Origin: an uncultured Cocleimonas sp.
GTDB taxonomy: Bacteria; Pseudomonadota; Gammaproteobacteria; Thiotrichales; Thiotrichaceae
DNA: 64,000 nucleotides
NCBI RefSeq assembly: GCF_947495625.1
Contig: NZ_CANLZW010000027.1
Location: 1 to 64,000 of the forward strand
Direction: 5' to 3'
This document shows, one piece after another, positions 20,837 through 30,072 of this stretch. A program made the translations under genes and the position numbers. The first letter of the stretch is position 1, and every line of letters begins with the position of its first letter. The notes under the pieces are model-generated. The model worked only from the letters and a program-made list of their open reading frames with translations. It had not been told where the DNA came from and ran no database searches.

Positions 20837-22905
20837 TGTCAGATACAGCAAATCTACTGATTGAAATCGGTACTGAAGAACTTCCTCCAAAAGCACTGAA
20901 AAAATTATCAGAAGCATTCACTTCTGGCGTAGTTGCTGGTCTAAAAGAAGCCTCTTTAGAAGCTAGCGAAGTAATTTCCTATGCTGCGCCTAGACGTCTA
21001 GCGGTATTACTAAAAAATATTCCGGTTAAACAGGAAGATCAATCGGTTGAACGCAAAGGCCCTGCGAAAAAAGCCGCATTCGATGCCGATGGCAACCCGA
21101 CTAAAGCCGTTGAAGGTTTCGCACGATCTTGTGGCATCAGCCCACATGACCTAGAAGAGATTGAAACACCTAAAGGCATCTGGCTAGTATTCCGCCAAGA
21201 TGTTGCGGGCAAAACAACCAGCGAATTAGTACCAGAAATCGTCAGTAAATCACTGGCTAAACTGCCTATTCCAAAGCGTATGCGTTGGGGTAGTAGTGAT
21301 ATCGAATTCGTTCGTCCGGTACACTGGATTGTGATGATGCTCGGTAGCGATGTTATCAACGGTGAAGTGCTTGGCATTCAATCAGGCAAGCAAACCTTCG
21401 GCCATCGTTTCCATCACCCTGAAGCTATTACGATTAATTCTGCCGAAAGCTACGCGCAACAGTTACACGATGAAGGTTATGTGATTGCGTCGTTCGAAGA
21501 TCGTCGCGCTGAAGTGCGTAAACAAGCCGAAGAAAGTGCTCAAAAGTTGGGGGGTGTCGCGCATATTGAAGATGGATTACTCGACGAAGTCACGGCTTTG
21601 ATCGAATTACCTATTGCAGTCAGCGGCAGCTTTGGCGAAGAGTTCTTGGAAGTGCCTCAGGAATGTTTGATCACCAGCATGCAAGATCATCAGAAATACT
21701 TCCCTGTGGTTGATAGTAACGGCACATTGATGCCTTACTTTATAACAACCAGTAATATCAAAAGCTCGAATCCAGCTGCGGTTAGTCAGGGTAATGAGCG
21801 TGTCATACGTCCCCGTTTTGCAGATGCTAAATTCTTCTGGGATCAGGACTTAAAAGTAAAACTTGAATCACGCAGAGATGCGACCAAGAAAATCGTGTTC
21901 CAGCAAAAATTGGGAACGCTTTATGAAAAAACCGATCGTGTCTCTAAACTTGCGGGCTATATCGCTGGAGAAATCGGTACTGATCAGCAACTAGCAATGC
22001 GCGCTGCTGAATTATCTAAATGTGATCTACTCAGCAATATGGTTCAGGAATTCGCTGAACTTCAAGGCATTATGGGCAGCTACTATGCAAAACACGATGG
22101 TGAAGATGCTGGCGTGGCTGCGGCAATGCAGGAGCAATACCAGCCCGGTTTCGCGGGAGATGTGATTCCAGCAGGCGAAGTCGGCAAAGTGCTGTCACTG
22201 GCCGATAGAACAGATACATTGATGGGTATATTCGCTATCGACATGAAGCCAACGGGCAGTAAAGATCCGTTCTCTTTACGTCGTGCGGCGTTGGGTTTGC
22301 TTAGAATCATTATCGAAGGTGATCTAAATCTAGACCTGAAATCGATGCTGACTGAAGCGGCTAAAGGCCTGTCGGATAAAGTCGATGCAACACTAGCAAT
22401 TGACGATACCTTTGCCTTCATCATGGAGCGTTTGAAAGCGTATTATCAGGATCAGGGGATTAGCGCCGATACAGTAAACGCGGTTGCCAGCTTGAGCCCA
22501 AGTCATCCATTAGATTTTGATCAGCGCGTTAAAGCAGTTGCTGAATTTGCGAAAATGCCAGAATCAGAATCGTTGGCTGCGGCAAACAAACGTATCAGTA
22601 ACATCTTGAAGAAAGTTGAAACAGAGATACCTGCTGAAGTCGATCAGTCATTACTCAACGAACCGCAGGAAAAGGCATTGTTTGATGCTATCAGCGCACA
22701 GCAAATGATCGTACAGCCATTATTTGCCAATGGTGATTACTCAGAAGCACTGTCATCGCTTGCGGTATTGCGCGAAGACGTCGATAACTTCTTCGACAAC
22801 ATTATGGTTATGGATGATAACGAAGCGCTAAAGAAAAACCGATTAGCGTTGTTATCGCAGTTACGTAATTTGTTTTTAGACGTTGCCGATCTGTCTAGAC
22901 TTTAA
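20836..22905 (+). CDS. glyS: Glycyl-tRNA synthetase beta subunit
   Basis: tRNA-binding beta subunit, 689 residues, same length class as Escherichia coli GlyS. Landmarks: LLIEIGTEELPPKALKKLSE, HRFHHP, RRDATKKIVFQQKLG, LCDLLSNMV-like KCDLLSNMVQEF, and KDPFSLRRAALGLLRII. At 21533-21558 the coding sequence contains a 26-base match (three differences) to the dispersed repeat, read antisense, over residues EESAQKLGGV. The protein is not lengthened there, so the match may be chance or an old overwrite. Ends before a 15-base inverted repeat. Confidence 0.96.
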   Translation: MSDTANLLIEIGTEELPPKALKKLSEAFTSGVVAGLKEASLEASEVISYAAPRRLAVLLKNIPVKQEDQSVERKGPAKKAAFDADGNPTKAVEGFARSCGISPHDLEEIETPKGIWLVFRQDVAGKTTSELVPEIVSKSLAKLPIPKRMRWGSSDIEFVRPVHWIVMMLGSDVINGEVLGIQSGKQTFGHRFHHPEAITINSAESYAQQLHDEGYVIASFEDRRAEVRKQAEESAQKLGGVAHIEDGLLDEVTALIELPIAVSGSFGEEFLEVPQECLITSMQDHQKYFPVVDSNGTLMPYFITTSNIKSSNPAAVSQGNERVIRPRFADAKFFWDQDLKVKLESRRDATKKIVFQQKLGTLYEKTDRVSKLAGYIAGEIGTDQQLAMRAAELSKCDLLSNMVQEFAELQGIMGSYYAKHDGEDAGVAAAMQEQYQPGFAGDVIPAGEVGKVLSLADRTDTLMGIFAIDMKPTGSKDPFSLRRAALGLLRIIIEGDLNLDLKSMLTEAAKGLSDKVDATLAIDDTFAFIMERLKAYYQDQGISADTVNAVASLSPSHPLDFDQRVKAVAEFAKMPESESLAAANKRISNILKKVETEIPAEVDQSLLNEPQEKALFDAISAQQMIVQPLFANGDYSEALSSLAVLREDVDNFFDNIMVMDDNEALKKNRLALLSQLRNLFLDVADLSRL
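21533..21558 (-). repeat. Repeat-like segment inside glyS
   Basis: Minus strand reads GACACCCCCCAACTTTTGAG then CACTTT, matching the C6 repeat core with three differences in 26 bases. It lies fully inside the glyS reading frame without altering expected length. Confidence 0.45.
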
Positions 22906-22935
22906 TTAGAGAAGAAATTTCTAACGCTGTTTTGA

Positions 22936-22975
22936 AGAATCTACATAAGTCATAATCATTACTTATGTAGATTCT
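22936..22975 (+). terminator. Inverted repeat after glyS, probable terminator
   Basis: 15-base perfect arms (22936-22950 and 22961-22975) around a ten-base loop, 30 bases after the glyS stop. The stem is AT-rich and there is only a weak T-rich tail, so termination efficiency is uncertain. Confidence 0.6.
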
Positions 22976-23755
22976 GATTTATTCGGTCGATGATTTTTGA
23001 CCGTTCATTTCAAATCGACACTTTATAGCCTAGATCGCACGCACTATCTTTTTGGTGTTGGCAAATTTCTGATTGAGTTGCTATGATTCTTCCAAGTTAA
23101 GATAATAATTAAAATTAAGACAGATACTCTACACCTCAGGATTACCTTGCTAAGTTAACTGAACTAGCGTCTTATAAATTAATTAAGTTTTTTTAAATAT
23201 CTTACTGAAATGTTTGTCAGGTTTTGTACGTTTGGGGAAATGTATTTTGACTGGATGAACGCTTATGCAGAAAAACGCATAGGCCAAATAAAGTTGTACC
23301 CCTCTGCCGGGGAAAGCAGAGAGGTACGGGGTAGAGACTGGTAGTTATTTTATTTTTATTTATTAACTAAACTACTCTTCGCCTCAGGGGCTTGCTAAAA
23401 AATTCCATTCGAGCTTTATTAAGCTTCTTTGTTTTCTGTTTGAATTATTATTAATCCATTTTGTTATGCCTAATATAATGCAAACACAATGCCAACTTTT
23501 CAAAAAAACACCTAAGTAACTGTTTTAATTACAAACAATTAATTATAATTTGCGCGCAATATTATATTTTAGATGCCAAAGCACTGTCACATGCTGACAA
23601 TTTAACGGCATAAATGTCACTAATGTCATGTTTAAACGTGTCACTTGAATCAAGTATCAGCATCGTAGGAAAACAATTAAAAAATAACGATTTGCAATTC
23701 ATACCAAACTCATTTAAAACGCAGTTGTCTAAACGATAAACAGAGGGCCAAAAAT
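22976..23755. other. Gene-poor 780-base intergenic region
   Basis: No ORF worth calling. It holds a candidate structured element at 23264-23327 and otherwise AT-rich sequence leading to the entericidin promoter. Confidence 0.5.
23264..23327 (+). ncRNA. Candidate structured RNA element, two hairpins
   Basis: A short hairpin (TATGC, eight-base loop, GCATA) is followed about 15 bases on by a 12-base stem GTACCCCTCTGC / GCAGAGAGGTAC with one mismatch and an eight-base CGGGGAAA loop (23296-23327). The GC-rich island stands out from its AT-rich surroundings and has a T-rich stretch after it (23342 on). No known riboswitch class fits. The strand is uncertain. Confidence 0.35.
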
Positions 23756-23911
23756 ATGAAGAAATTATTAGTAGTGACGCTTATCACAGCATTTAGTTTA
23801 TTAACGTTAAATGCCTGTAGCACCATAGCCGGGGCTGGCAAAGATATTCAGGATGTAGGCGGAGCGATTACAGATAAAGCTGAGAAAGCCAAAAAGAAAG
23901 ACAAAGAATAA
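23756..23911 (+). CDS. Entericidin A/B-family lipoprotein
   Basis: 51 residues: hydrophobic signal segment, lipobox LNAC with Cys21, then STIAGAGKDIQDVGGAI and a basic KAEKAKKKDKE tail. This is the entericidin pattern (small outer-membrane lipoproteins of stress or programmed-lysis loci). A GAGGGCC sequence about ten bases upstream could be the ribosome-binding site. It is followed by a strong terminator at 23931. Confidence 0.85.
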   Translation: MKKLLVVTLITAFSLLTLNACSTIAGAGKDIQDVGGAITDKAEKAKKKDKE

Positions 23912-23930
23912 CGATTTAGCATTTATTTCA

Positions 23931-23971
23931 CGCATAAAAAAAGCCCTTTTATAAAGGGCTTTTTTTATGCG
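23931..23971. terminator. Bidirectional intrinsic terminator
   Basis: Perfect 19-base arms with a three-base loop; the stem AAAGCCCTTT core is flanked by A and T runs, giving a terminator in both directions between entericidin (plus) and the SseB-like gene (minus). Confidence 0.93.
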
Positions 23972-24007
23972 TTTAAACTGGTCTTAGATTATTTATCGAA
24001 TCAAAAA

Positions 24008-24778
24008 TTAGTGCATAACTCTCGCTTCAGCCGTATAGAAAGGCACGATGTTCTCAACCATAAACTGACTGATATCTGGGTCATCCTGATCTACCACATA
24101 GAAGTCGACAGTCTCGTACATCATGTCATCTTCAAGTAATGATATTTTCTGGATAGCGGTATCGATGATTTTATCGAACTTACCTTTACCTTGAATACCC
24201 ACCATTAAATGCTCTTTGTCATCGTCATCTGGAATTTGAATGGTTCCCAGGTAAGCAGCTTCCACTTCTTTTTGACGCGAGAAGTATTCTGTCAAAACAC
24301 CTGTAAAGCTATCAGAGACATTCTCAGGCACTCCCAGTAGCACTTCTGTATGCTCATCCAGCGTCAATTCATTATTCTGCATTAGATCGGTATCCAGCAA
24401 CACAGCGATATCTTCAGGATCAAACTCCATGCCAAATTCAGAATTAGGATTCAAAACCAAGGGTGCACCCATAGTTAACTGAAACAAATCAACCGTTGTT
24501 AATTCAAGATATGGCTCATCGGTGTCGATTGCCTGTTGCAACATCTGTAACGATGTAAAGAAGGGTACAACGGGGCTTTGGTCCGTTTCACGCTCCCAAT
24601 GCTGGATGATGACGGCTTGTTCTTCTTCTAAAGTGAAGTTACCCGTGTCTTCCTCTTCTGGTTTACCCAAAACGAATATTTTAGATTCCATAAGTGCTTC
24701 GTAAAAAGCAGGAGCTTCATTATGATCTGCAGCTGCTTTATGTAATGCTTTTTCAAGATCGTTAGTTGGAAGTAACAT
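24008..24778 (-). CDS. SseB-family protein
   Basis: 256 residues. N-terminal SseB domain (FYEALMESKIFVLG, VVPFFTSLQMLQQAI, PLVLNPNSEFGMEFDPEDI) and C-terminal SseB domain (GVPENVSDSFTGVLTEYFSRQKEVEAAYLGTI). Escherichia coli SseB affects serine sensitivity; molecular role unknown. Cytoplasmic, monocistronic, acidic. Confidence 0.85.
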   Translation of the reverse strand: MLLPTNDLEKALHKAAADHNEAPAFYEALMESKIFVLGKPEEEDTGNFTLEEEQAVIIQHWERETDQSPVVPFFTSLQMLQQAIDTDEPYLELTTVDLFQLTMGAPLVLNPNSEFGMEFDPEDIAVLLDTDLMQNNELTLDEHTEVLLGVPENVSDSFTGVLTEYFSRQKEVEAAYLGTIQIPDDDDKEHLMVGIQGKGKFDKIIDTAIQKISLLEDDMMYETVDFYVVDQDDPDISQFMVENIVPFYTAEARVMH

Positions 24779-24950
24779 CTATTTTCTCTTTTATTAGTAG
24801 TGTTTCAGTCAAAATTATACAGTTAAATAGCAAGAGTCAACCGATTCAAGATAAATGCTCAGAGCAATCTGATCATAGTCATGAGCGGGCTATTAATTGC
24901 ATGCAAAGATTATTCTGTAGGGCATTTTGATAACTCTGCTTATTTATTAT

Positions 24951-25031
24951 ACACCCCCCTACTTTAAGTGACTTTTCATTTTGTTGTTTAAAATGAGCTA
25001 AGGAACTTATGCAGAGCTCAGTCACTTTTTT
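24951..25031 (+). repeat. Dispersed repeat, extended form, copy 6
   Basis: C6-TACTTT unit with AAGTGACTTTT, then an additional conserved arm of about 45 bases containing TTTAAAATGA, CTAAGGAACTTATGCAGAGC and a final T-run. The same extension is found at 27804 and, with an insertion, at 31522. Confidence 0.85.
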
Positions 25032-25177
25032 TAATCACAGTAACCGAAAGTAAATTTTTTATAAAGTTCTCTGTCATTACACTTCTCTTATTATCTATCT
25101 CTTATAAACAGTCGATCAGCACTGCTTTAATTTTTAGCTTTTGATATGATCTAGTTTTACGCATTATGGAGCAATGA

Positions 25178-26059
25178 ATGACTTATCAAACTGGTATTAT
25201 CGATGAAATCCCTCTACTTGCCCGTTATCAATACTATCGTTTGAAACCAGGCGCAAACGCCAAAGAGGTTTTACAAGAGCTTGCCGATATTGCGGTCGAA
25301 AAGAATATTGTCGTTGGTTTAGGCCAGTCATTAATTTTAGCCATCGATGCTGAAATTCCTAATATGAGAAAAATGCCTGAATTTAGCGGCAAGGGCATTG
25401 AAATCCCAACCACACCTCACGCTTTATGGTGCTGGATTCGTGGAGAAGATCGTGGTGATCTATTACACAAAGCCCGCTTGATAAGAAACACGCTGGCACC
25501 AGCTTTTGTACTCGATAAAGTAACCGATGCCTTTAGATACGATAAATTCCGTGATTTATCAGGCTATGAAGATGGCACTGAAAACCCACAAGGCGATGAT
25601 GCACTGGCAGCAGCAATCTTAGAATCAGACCAAGCCAATTTAAACGGGTCGAGCTTTGTTGCGGTTCAACAATGGACACACGATCTGGATACATTTCAGG
25701 GGATGTCTCGTCTGCAGCAAGACCATACCTTCGGTAGAGATCAGGTCAGCAATGAAGAGCTTGATGACGCGCCAGAATCAGCACATGTAAAACGCACGGC
25801 ACAGGAAGATTTCGAGCCAGAAGCATTTGTCATTAGACGTTCAATGCCGTGGGCTAATGAAACGGAAGAAGGCTTAGTATTCGTCGCTTTCGGAAAATCC
25901 TTCGATGCTTATGAAGCGTTGATGCACCGTATGATTGGCAATGACGACGGCATTATTGATGGATTATTTAGTTTCACCAGACCCGTCACTGGAAGTTATT
26001 TTTGGTGTCCACCAGTGACTGATGGAAAACTTGATTTAAGCGCTGTATTAAAAGACTAG
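25178..26059 (+). CDS. DyP-type haem peroxidase, YfeX-like
   Basis: 293 residues, close to YfeX (299). The DyP motif GYEDG is at 129-133 (catalytic Asp132). The proximal haem His is in SAHVKR (His204), and the distal Arg in VIRRSMPW (about Arg221). C-terminal FSFTRPVTGSYFWCPP is typical. Oxidises porphyrinogens or dyes with peroxide, in the cytoplasm (no signal peptide). It is convergent with msrA, another oxidative-damage gene. Confidence 0.93.
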   Translation: MTYQTGIIDEIPLLARYQYYRLKPGANAKEVLQELADIAVEKNIVVGLGQSLILAIDAEIPNMRKMPEFSGKGIEIPTTPHALWCWIRGEDRGDLLHKARLIRNTLAPAFVLDKVTDAFRYDKFRDLSGYEDGTENPQGDDALAAAILESDQANLNGSSFVAVQQWTHDLDTFQGMSRLQQDHTFGRDQVSNEELDDAPESAHVKRTAQEDFEPEAFVIRRSMPWANETEEGLVFVAFGKSFDAYEALMHRMIGNDDGIIDGLFSFTRPVTGSYFWCPPVTDGKLDLSAVLKD

Positions 26060-26088
26060 ACTTACCCTATTAAAGGTAAGTTTCCTAG

Positions 26089-26138
26089 TTAGACAAGTAG
26101 CTAGCCGAGGTTACCCAAGAGGCTAACTACTTGTCTAA
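26089..26138. terminator. Long hairpin between convergent dyp and msrA
   Basis: 18-base arms (26089-26106 and 26121-26138) with one mismatch around a 14-base loop. A smaller hairpin CTTACC/GGTAAG at 26061-26080 precedes it. Position between two convergent stops suggests bidirectional termination, although there is no long T-run. Confidence 0.65.
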
Positions 26139-26176
26139 ATTACGCTGCGAAAAAAGAGCATCTAGCGATTAGAGGA

Positions 26177-26671
26177 CTAGCTTGGTAATTTCCAATCTGG
26201 TCTGATCGCATGGCAAGTGTAGCCAGTCGGGTAACGCTCTAGATAATCCTGATGATCTGCTTCTGCCTCCCAGAAATCTCCCGCTGGCTTAAGTTCTGTA
26301 ACAACCGTACCTGGCCATATTCCTGAGTTATTCACATCTGCAATAGTCTGTTCTGCCACCGCTTTTTGTTCATCGCTGGTGTAGTAAATGCCCGAACGAT
26401 AGGATGTGCCACGATCATTACCTTGTTGATTTAAGGTCGATGGATCGTGAATCTGAAAGAAGAATTCCAATAGAGTGCGATAACTAATCACTTCGGGATC
26501 AAATTCAATTTCAATACCTTCTGCATGTGTTCCATGATTGCGGTAAGTCGCGTTCTCTACATCACCGCCGGTATAACCAACGCGTGTAGCGATAACACCT
26601 GGACGTTTACGGATAAGATCCTGCATTCCCCAAAAACACCCACCTGCTAGTATTGCTAATTCTGTACTCAT
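26177..26671 (-). CDS. msrA: Peptide methionine-S-sulfoxide reductase MsrA
   Basis: 164 residues. Repairs S-sulfoxides of methionine. Active-site GCFWG (Cys12) follows [33 protein letters not shown] and the [23 protein letters not shown] core are intact. GGAG upstream of the ATG supports the start. No C-terminal MsrB fusion. Confidence 0.96.
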   Translation of the reverse strand: MSTELAILAGGCFWGMQDLIRKRPGVIATRVGYTGGDVENATYRNHGTHAEGIEIEFDPEVISYRTLLEFFFQIHDPSTLNQQGNDRGTSYRSGIYYTSDEQKAVAEQTIADVNNSGIWPGTVVTELKPAGDFWEAEADHQDYLERYPTGYTCHAIRPDWKLPS

Positions 26672-26751
26672 GGTTCACTCCTGTTATTCTAGTCTGTTAT
26701 TCCTAGTCTCTATTTCCAAGAAATGTTTCTAAGAAATAATAATATGGTTAA

Positions 26752-26780
26752 GTCACCCCCCTACTTATAGGCTATTTTTT
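26752..26780 (+). repeat. Dispersed repeat, copy 7
   Basis: GTCACCCCCCTACTTATAGG then CTA and T-run. Here CCTA-ctta-TAGG gives a clean mini-hairpin before the T-run. It lies upstream of msrA and 240 bases before the DUF302 gene. Confidence 0.85.
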
Positions 26781-27020
26781 CTATATCAATGACGCTGGGG
26801 GCTATTGATAATTACAAGCACATCATATCCAAATTAATAATCAACGCGTAATACAGTTGATACGCAGCTAGATTACAAAAAGATGAAATAAATTTGATAA
26901 ACAATAGTGCTAATATAAAACACCTCTATAAAACGTTAAAAACATTTACACTAGTCTCATTTAGCTGAAATAAGACACTTCACTGTAATAAGATATTTAA
27001 CTCATTCTGGATATATAACG

Positions 27021-27395
27021 ATGAAAAAAACAACCATTAAACACAGCGTAGCAGAAGCTGCAGATCTCGTAGTAAACTCCTTAAAAGAAAAAGGTTTTAC
27101 CATTTTTGCCGATATCGACCATCAAGCGAATGCTAAATCTGTTGATCTTGAAATGCCTGCATCACGAGCAATTATTTTCGGCAACCCACTGTCTGGTACA
27201 AAGCTGATGCAGACGGATATTATGATGAGTCTGGATTTGCCTTTACGGCTGGCGATCGTCGAGAACGAGGGTGAAACACAACTCATTCATCAAACTCTGG
27301 ATGATTATACGCCGAATTATCAAGTCAAAGATCATCCGGTTCTGATAAAGATTAAAGGCTTATTCGCGACGCTTGCCGCTGAATTAAATGTGTAA
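27021..27395 (+). CDS. DUF302 family protein
   Basis: 124 residues: VAEAADLVVNSLKEKGFTIFADIDHQ, then PASRAIIFGNPLSGTKLMQ and the LPLRLAIVENEG strand, the classical DUF302 fold. It is cytoplasmic. Function unknown; members often cluster with sulfur or envelope genes. It is followed after 36 bases by a DksA-like zinc finger. A second, membrane-anchored DUF302 protein lies at 28665. Confidence 0.87.
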   Translation: MKKTTIKHSVAEAADLVVNSLKEKGFTIFADIDHQANAKSVDLEMPASRAIIFGNPLSGTKLMQTDIMMSLDLPLRLAIVENEGETQLIHQTLDDYTPNYQVKDHPVLIKIKGLFATLAAELNV

Positions 27396-27431
27396 GTATT
27401 ATTATTTTGACTAAAAATATGACTAACTTAT

Positions 27432-27785
27432 ATGGCAATCGATAAAGCGACACGAACCTCGGATACAAAAATAGCGCTTGAGAAAAAACTGCTAGAGCAA
27501 CAAGCCATTCTACAAACTGCACAAGCGGATGCGGATTTTATACGTCGTCCACATTGTAGAGATGCCGGCGAAATTGCCGAAGAAAGAGATCGCGCGGTGA
27601 TTATCGATAATACCTTGCAACAAGCCCAGCAAAGTATCCGCCAGATTAAGATTGCTCTGGCTAAAATCGCAACCAATGAATATGGTTATTGCGATCGTTG
27701 CGGTGATGAGATTTCCCCGCAACGATTAAGTATTACCCCCGAAGTGGCGTTTTGCCTGGATTGTCAGGAAAAAAGCGATAACTGA
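27432..27785 (+). CDS. DksA/TraR-family zinc-finger protein
   Basis: 117 residues. Helical coiled-coil N-terminus and C-terminal zinc ribbon YGYCDRCGDEISPQRL ... FCLDCQEK (Cys-x2-Cys, 17, Cys-x2-Cys). Shorter than DksA (151) and without the DksA tip Asp pair in an obvious position, so it is a DksA-like paralogue. RNA polymerase secondary-channel binding is inferred only. Probably cotranscribed with the DUF302 gene. Confidence 0.82.
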   Translation: MAIDKATRTSDTKIALEKKLLEQQAILQTAQADADFIRRPHCRDAGEIAEERDRAVIIDNTLQQAQQSIRQIKIALAKIATNEYGYCDRCGDEISPQRLSITPEVAFCLDCQEKSDN

Positions 27786-27803
27786 TCCATCTAAAATATA
27801 ACA

Positions 27804-27890
27804 AAGTCACCCCCCTACTTTAAGTGACTTTTTTATTTGGTTGTTTAAAATGACCTAAGGAACTTATGCAGAGCTGGGGCTGTTTTTTTA
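27804..27890 (+). repeat. Dispersed repeat, extended form, copy 8
   Basis: AAGTCACCCCCCTACTTTAA then GTGACTTTT, so AAGTCAC and GTGACTT can pair, then the same 45-base extension as copy 6. It lies directly after the DksA-like stop. Confidence 0.85.
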
Positions 27891-27914
27891 AACTAACCAA
27901 GGTGTTGATATAGC

Positions 27915-28523
27915 ATGCACAAATACTTTTTCATTTTATTATTGATCACCATTAGCATGCCTTCAGCCGCTTACGATAAAAGTAAACTCACAAAAAAATG
28001 GCAACACACACCTTATGATTTATATCTCAGTGCGAAAGAAGCTTATGAGATGAAAACCAGTAATCCTGAAGCGGTATTGTTGCTGGATGTCAGGAATGAA
28101 GCAGAAATACACTACACCGGAATCCCCGATACCGTTGATGCCAACATTCCCTACCGCTTCGATTCCAATCAATGGAAGATGAAGAAAAAAGGTAAATTTG
28201 GCACCTTTAAAATGCCTAAAAATAAACACTTTGTTGCCGCCATTAAAAATGTATTAAAGGCAAAAAACATGAGCACCGATCATCCCGTGATTATTATGTG
28301 TGCTTCGGGTAATCGTGCCCCATTTGCAGTGAAAGCATTGCATGAAGCTGGCTTCAAAGAAGTCTATTCTCAGGTTGAAGGCTTTGAAGGTATAAGAGCT
28401 AAAGATGGAAAAGATAAAGGAACACGCACCGTCAGTGGCTGGAAAGTCAGTGGACTGCCCTGGTCTTACGATCTTGTACCCCAGAAAATGTATTTCAATT
28501 TTGCGCCCGCTAAGACTAAATAA
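27915..28523 (+). CDS. Periplasmic rhodanese-like protein
   Basis: 202 residues with a signal peptide ending near PSAAY (residue 20). Single rhodanese domain: VLLLDVRNEAEIHYTGIP and the active loop MCASGNRAPFA with Cys129. The loop shape (CxSGNRA) fits sulfur or redox rhodaneses. It probably transfers or binds sulfane sulfur in the periplasm, which fits an organism with sulfide dehydrogenase. Partner unknown. Confidence 0.85.
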   Translation: MHKYFFILLLITISMPSAAYDKSKLTKKWQHTPYDLYLSAKEAYEMKTSNPEAVLLLDVRNEAEIHYTGIPDTVDANIPYRFDSNQWKMKKKGKFGTFKMPKNKHFVAAIKNVLKAKNMSTDHPVIIMCASGNRAPFAVKALHEAGFKEVYSQVEGFEGIRAKDGKDKGTRTVSGWKVSGLPWSYDLVPQKMYFNFAPAKTK

Positions 28524-28589
28524 ATCAGAATCACCCTAACAAACGACAAAGTAAGATAAATCTATCCCATAAAAGGATTGATAGAAAAA

Positions 28590-28603
28590 CTAACCTAGAT
28601 TAA
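28590..28603. promoter_or_regulatory. Putative Crp/Fnr-type site, copy A
   Basis: CTAAC-CTAG-ATTAA, 5-4-5 palindrome of the same family as 30073, 37660, 40022 and 40995. Located about 62 bases before the membrane DUF302 gene, a normal activator distance. Confidence 0.5.
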
Positions 28604-28664
28604 GAACTGCCATTTTAGAGCTGTTAGGATCGATCACTTTATATAGCAACCATTGATTAATCTT

Positions 28665-29156
28665 ATGTCAAAACTCTTAACCATCCTAATCTCTATGATT
28701 GTTGGAGCTGCACTTGCAGCATTCATCGGCGCTAAAATGTTGCCCGGATTCATGATTAAGGAAGTCCAAAGTCCTCTGGGTTTTGAAGCAAGTATTGAAA
28801 AAGTCATAGAAAACGCAAAGTCCATGGGATGGAAAGTCCCCAAGACCTGGAAGATTAACTTCCAAAAAAACCTACTTAAAGTCGTTAAAGTTGATGTTGG
28901 ACCTAATCAGGTTATAGGCATGTGTGACCCTGATGCCGCCGCTAAAATTCTGGTTCATGATGAGCTTAAGCAACTCTCAGTGATGATGCCATGTAGCATT
29001 GCCTTTTATGAAAAAAGTGATGGAAAAACATATATTTCGATTATGAATATGACGATGCTGGGGACTTTATTTGGTGAAAAAATTAGTGGCATTACTTCAG
29101 AATTAGCGCCACAAATGGAAAAAATGGTGACCCTTGAACCGATAACCTCGAACTAA
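28665..29156 (+). CDS. Membrane-anchored DUF302 protein
   Basis: 163 residues from ATG 28665. One N-terminal membrane helix (TILISMIVGAALAAFIGA) and a DUF302-like domain (ASIEKVIENAKSMGWKVPKTW, DAAAKILVHDELKQLSVMMPCSIAFYE). It probably faces the periplasm. A TTG 12 bases upstream is a less likely start. It precedes a Crp/Fnr gene in the same direction and has a candidate site for that class upstream. Confidence 0.8.
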   Translation: MSKLLTILISMIVGAALAAFIGAKMLPGFMIKEVQSPLGFEASIEKVIENAKSMGWKVPKTWKINFQKNLLKVVKVDVGPNQVIGMCDPDAAAKILVHDELKQLSVMMPCSIAFYEKSDGKTYISIMNMTMLGTLFGEKISGITSELAPQMEKMVTLEPITSN

Positions 29157-29313
29157 GCGTTTTTTGTAAAACACGCAAACAGACCATAAAAATTAAGTAA
29201 TAAGACATACATCTATAGTGGTATTGCGCAAATTTCATTTGTTTAACTATACTCATTACTATAATAAGTTATAAACATAGATTAATTTTTGCGTTGCGAG
29301 CGCCTAAATAAAA

Positions 29314-30060
29314 ATGAAATCGATAACCCAGAATTTACCTAAATGCCAGGATTGCGCGGTACGTAAGTCTGCATTATTTGGTGAACTGGAAACCGATCAT
29401 TTAAACAAAGCTCGTGAATTGAGATCCCACCAAATTGTAATCCCCGCAGGCGAGCATCTCTATCACGAAGGTGATGAATCAGATAAAGCATTTACCATTT
29501 ATTCCGGCTGGGTAAGTCTGTTCAAAAATCTTGAAGACGGTAATCGCCAGATTCTACGTTTCGCCTTACCCGGTGATTTTCTCTGTTACAAAATGGGCAA
29601 AAATAAAACACTGGACCACAGTGCTATTGCCTTATCAGAGGTCACGCTTTGTGCTTTCCCCATTGATCGTTTTCATACGGTCATTTCTGAATTACCCGAA
29701 TTAGCTTTTGCCATCAGCGCGATGACTGAGCTGGTTACAGAGCGTTGCCATACTGTTTTAACCTCAATCGCCAGCCACACCGCCGAAGCCAAAGTGGCTT
29801 ATTTATTGTTGAGCTTGTATTTAAGAGAGCGCGTTCTTAATAAAACTGAAGAAAAATGCGTGCAATTTCCTATCACTCAGGAAGATATTGGGGATGCCCT
29901 CGGCCTAACCTCAATTCACGTAAACCGTGTATTTCAAAGCTTGCGCAAACAAGGCCTGATTGAATGTAAAAGTAAATGCCTGTGGGTACCTGATAAGGCG
30001 AAACTAGCCGTAGTTGCGAAAGTCAGCTTGCCTGAACTTGAAAGACTAATGTGCAAATAG
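29314..30060 (+). CDS. Crp/Fnr-family regulator 1
   Basis: 248 residues. Cyclic-nucleotide-like sensor domain (about 40-130), dimer helix, and HTH ITQEDIGDALGLTSIHVNRVFQSL. Cysteines resemble FNR in part: Cys11-x2-Cys14 and Cys113 (TLCAFP), but the third N-terminal FNR Cys is missing, with Cys91 as an alternative. The recognition helix has His202-Val-Asn204-Arg205 where FNR has Glu-Thr-Ile-Ser-Arg, predicting a half-site other than TTGAT. A paralogue with the same features lies at 40071. Confidence 0.9.
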   Translation: MKSITQNLPKCQDCAVRKSALFGELETDHLNKARELRSHQIVIPAGEHLYHEGDESDKAFTIYSGWVSLFKNLEDGNRQILRFALPGDFLCYKMGKNKTLDHSAIALSEVTLCAFPIDRFHTVISELPELAFAISAMTELVTERCHTVLTSIASHTAEAKVAYLLLSLYLRERVLNKTEEKCVQFPITQEDIGDALGLTSIHVNRVFQSLRKQGLIECKSKCLWVPDKAKLAVVAKVSLPELERLMCK

Positions 30061-30072
30061 CTCGGGCAAAAA

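Noticed and set aside
23264-23327. Cyclic di-GMP (GEMM) riboswitch.
   Set aside because: The conserved GGGCAAACC and related core sequences are absent.
29314-30060. Calling regulator 1 an oxygen-sensing FNR orthologue.
   Set aside because: One of the three N-terminal cysteines of FNR is missing and the recognition helix differs, so a 4Fe-4S cluster and TTGAT sites cannot be assumed.
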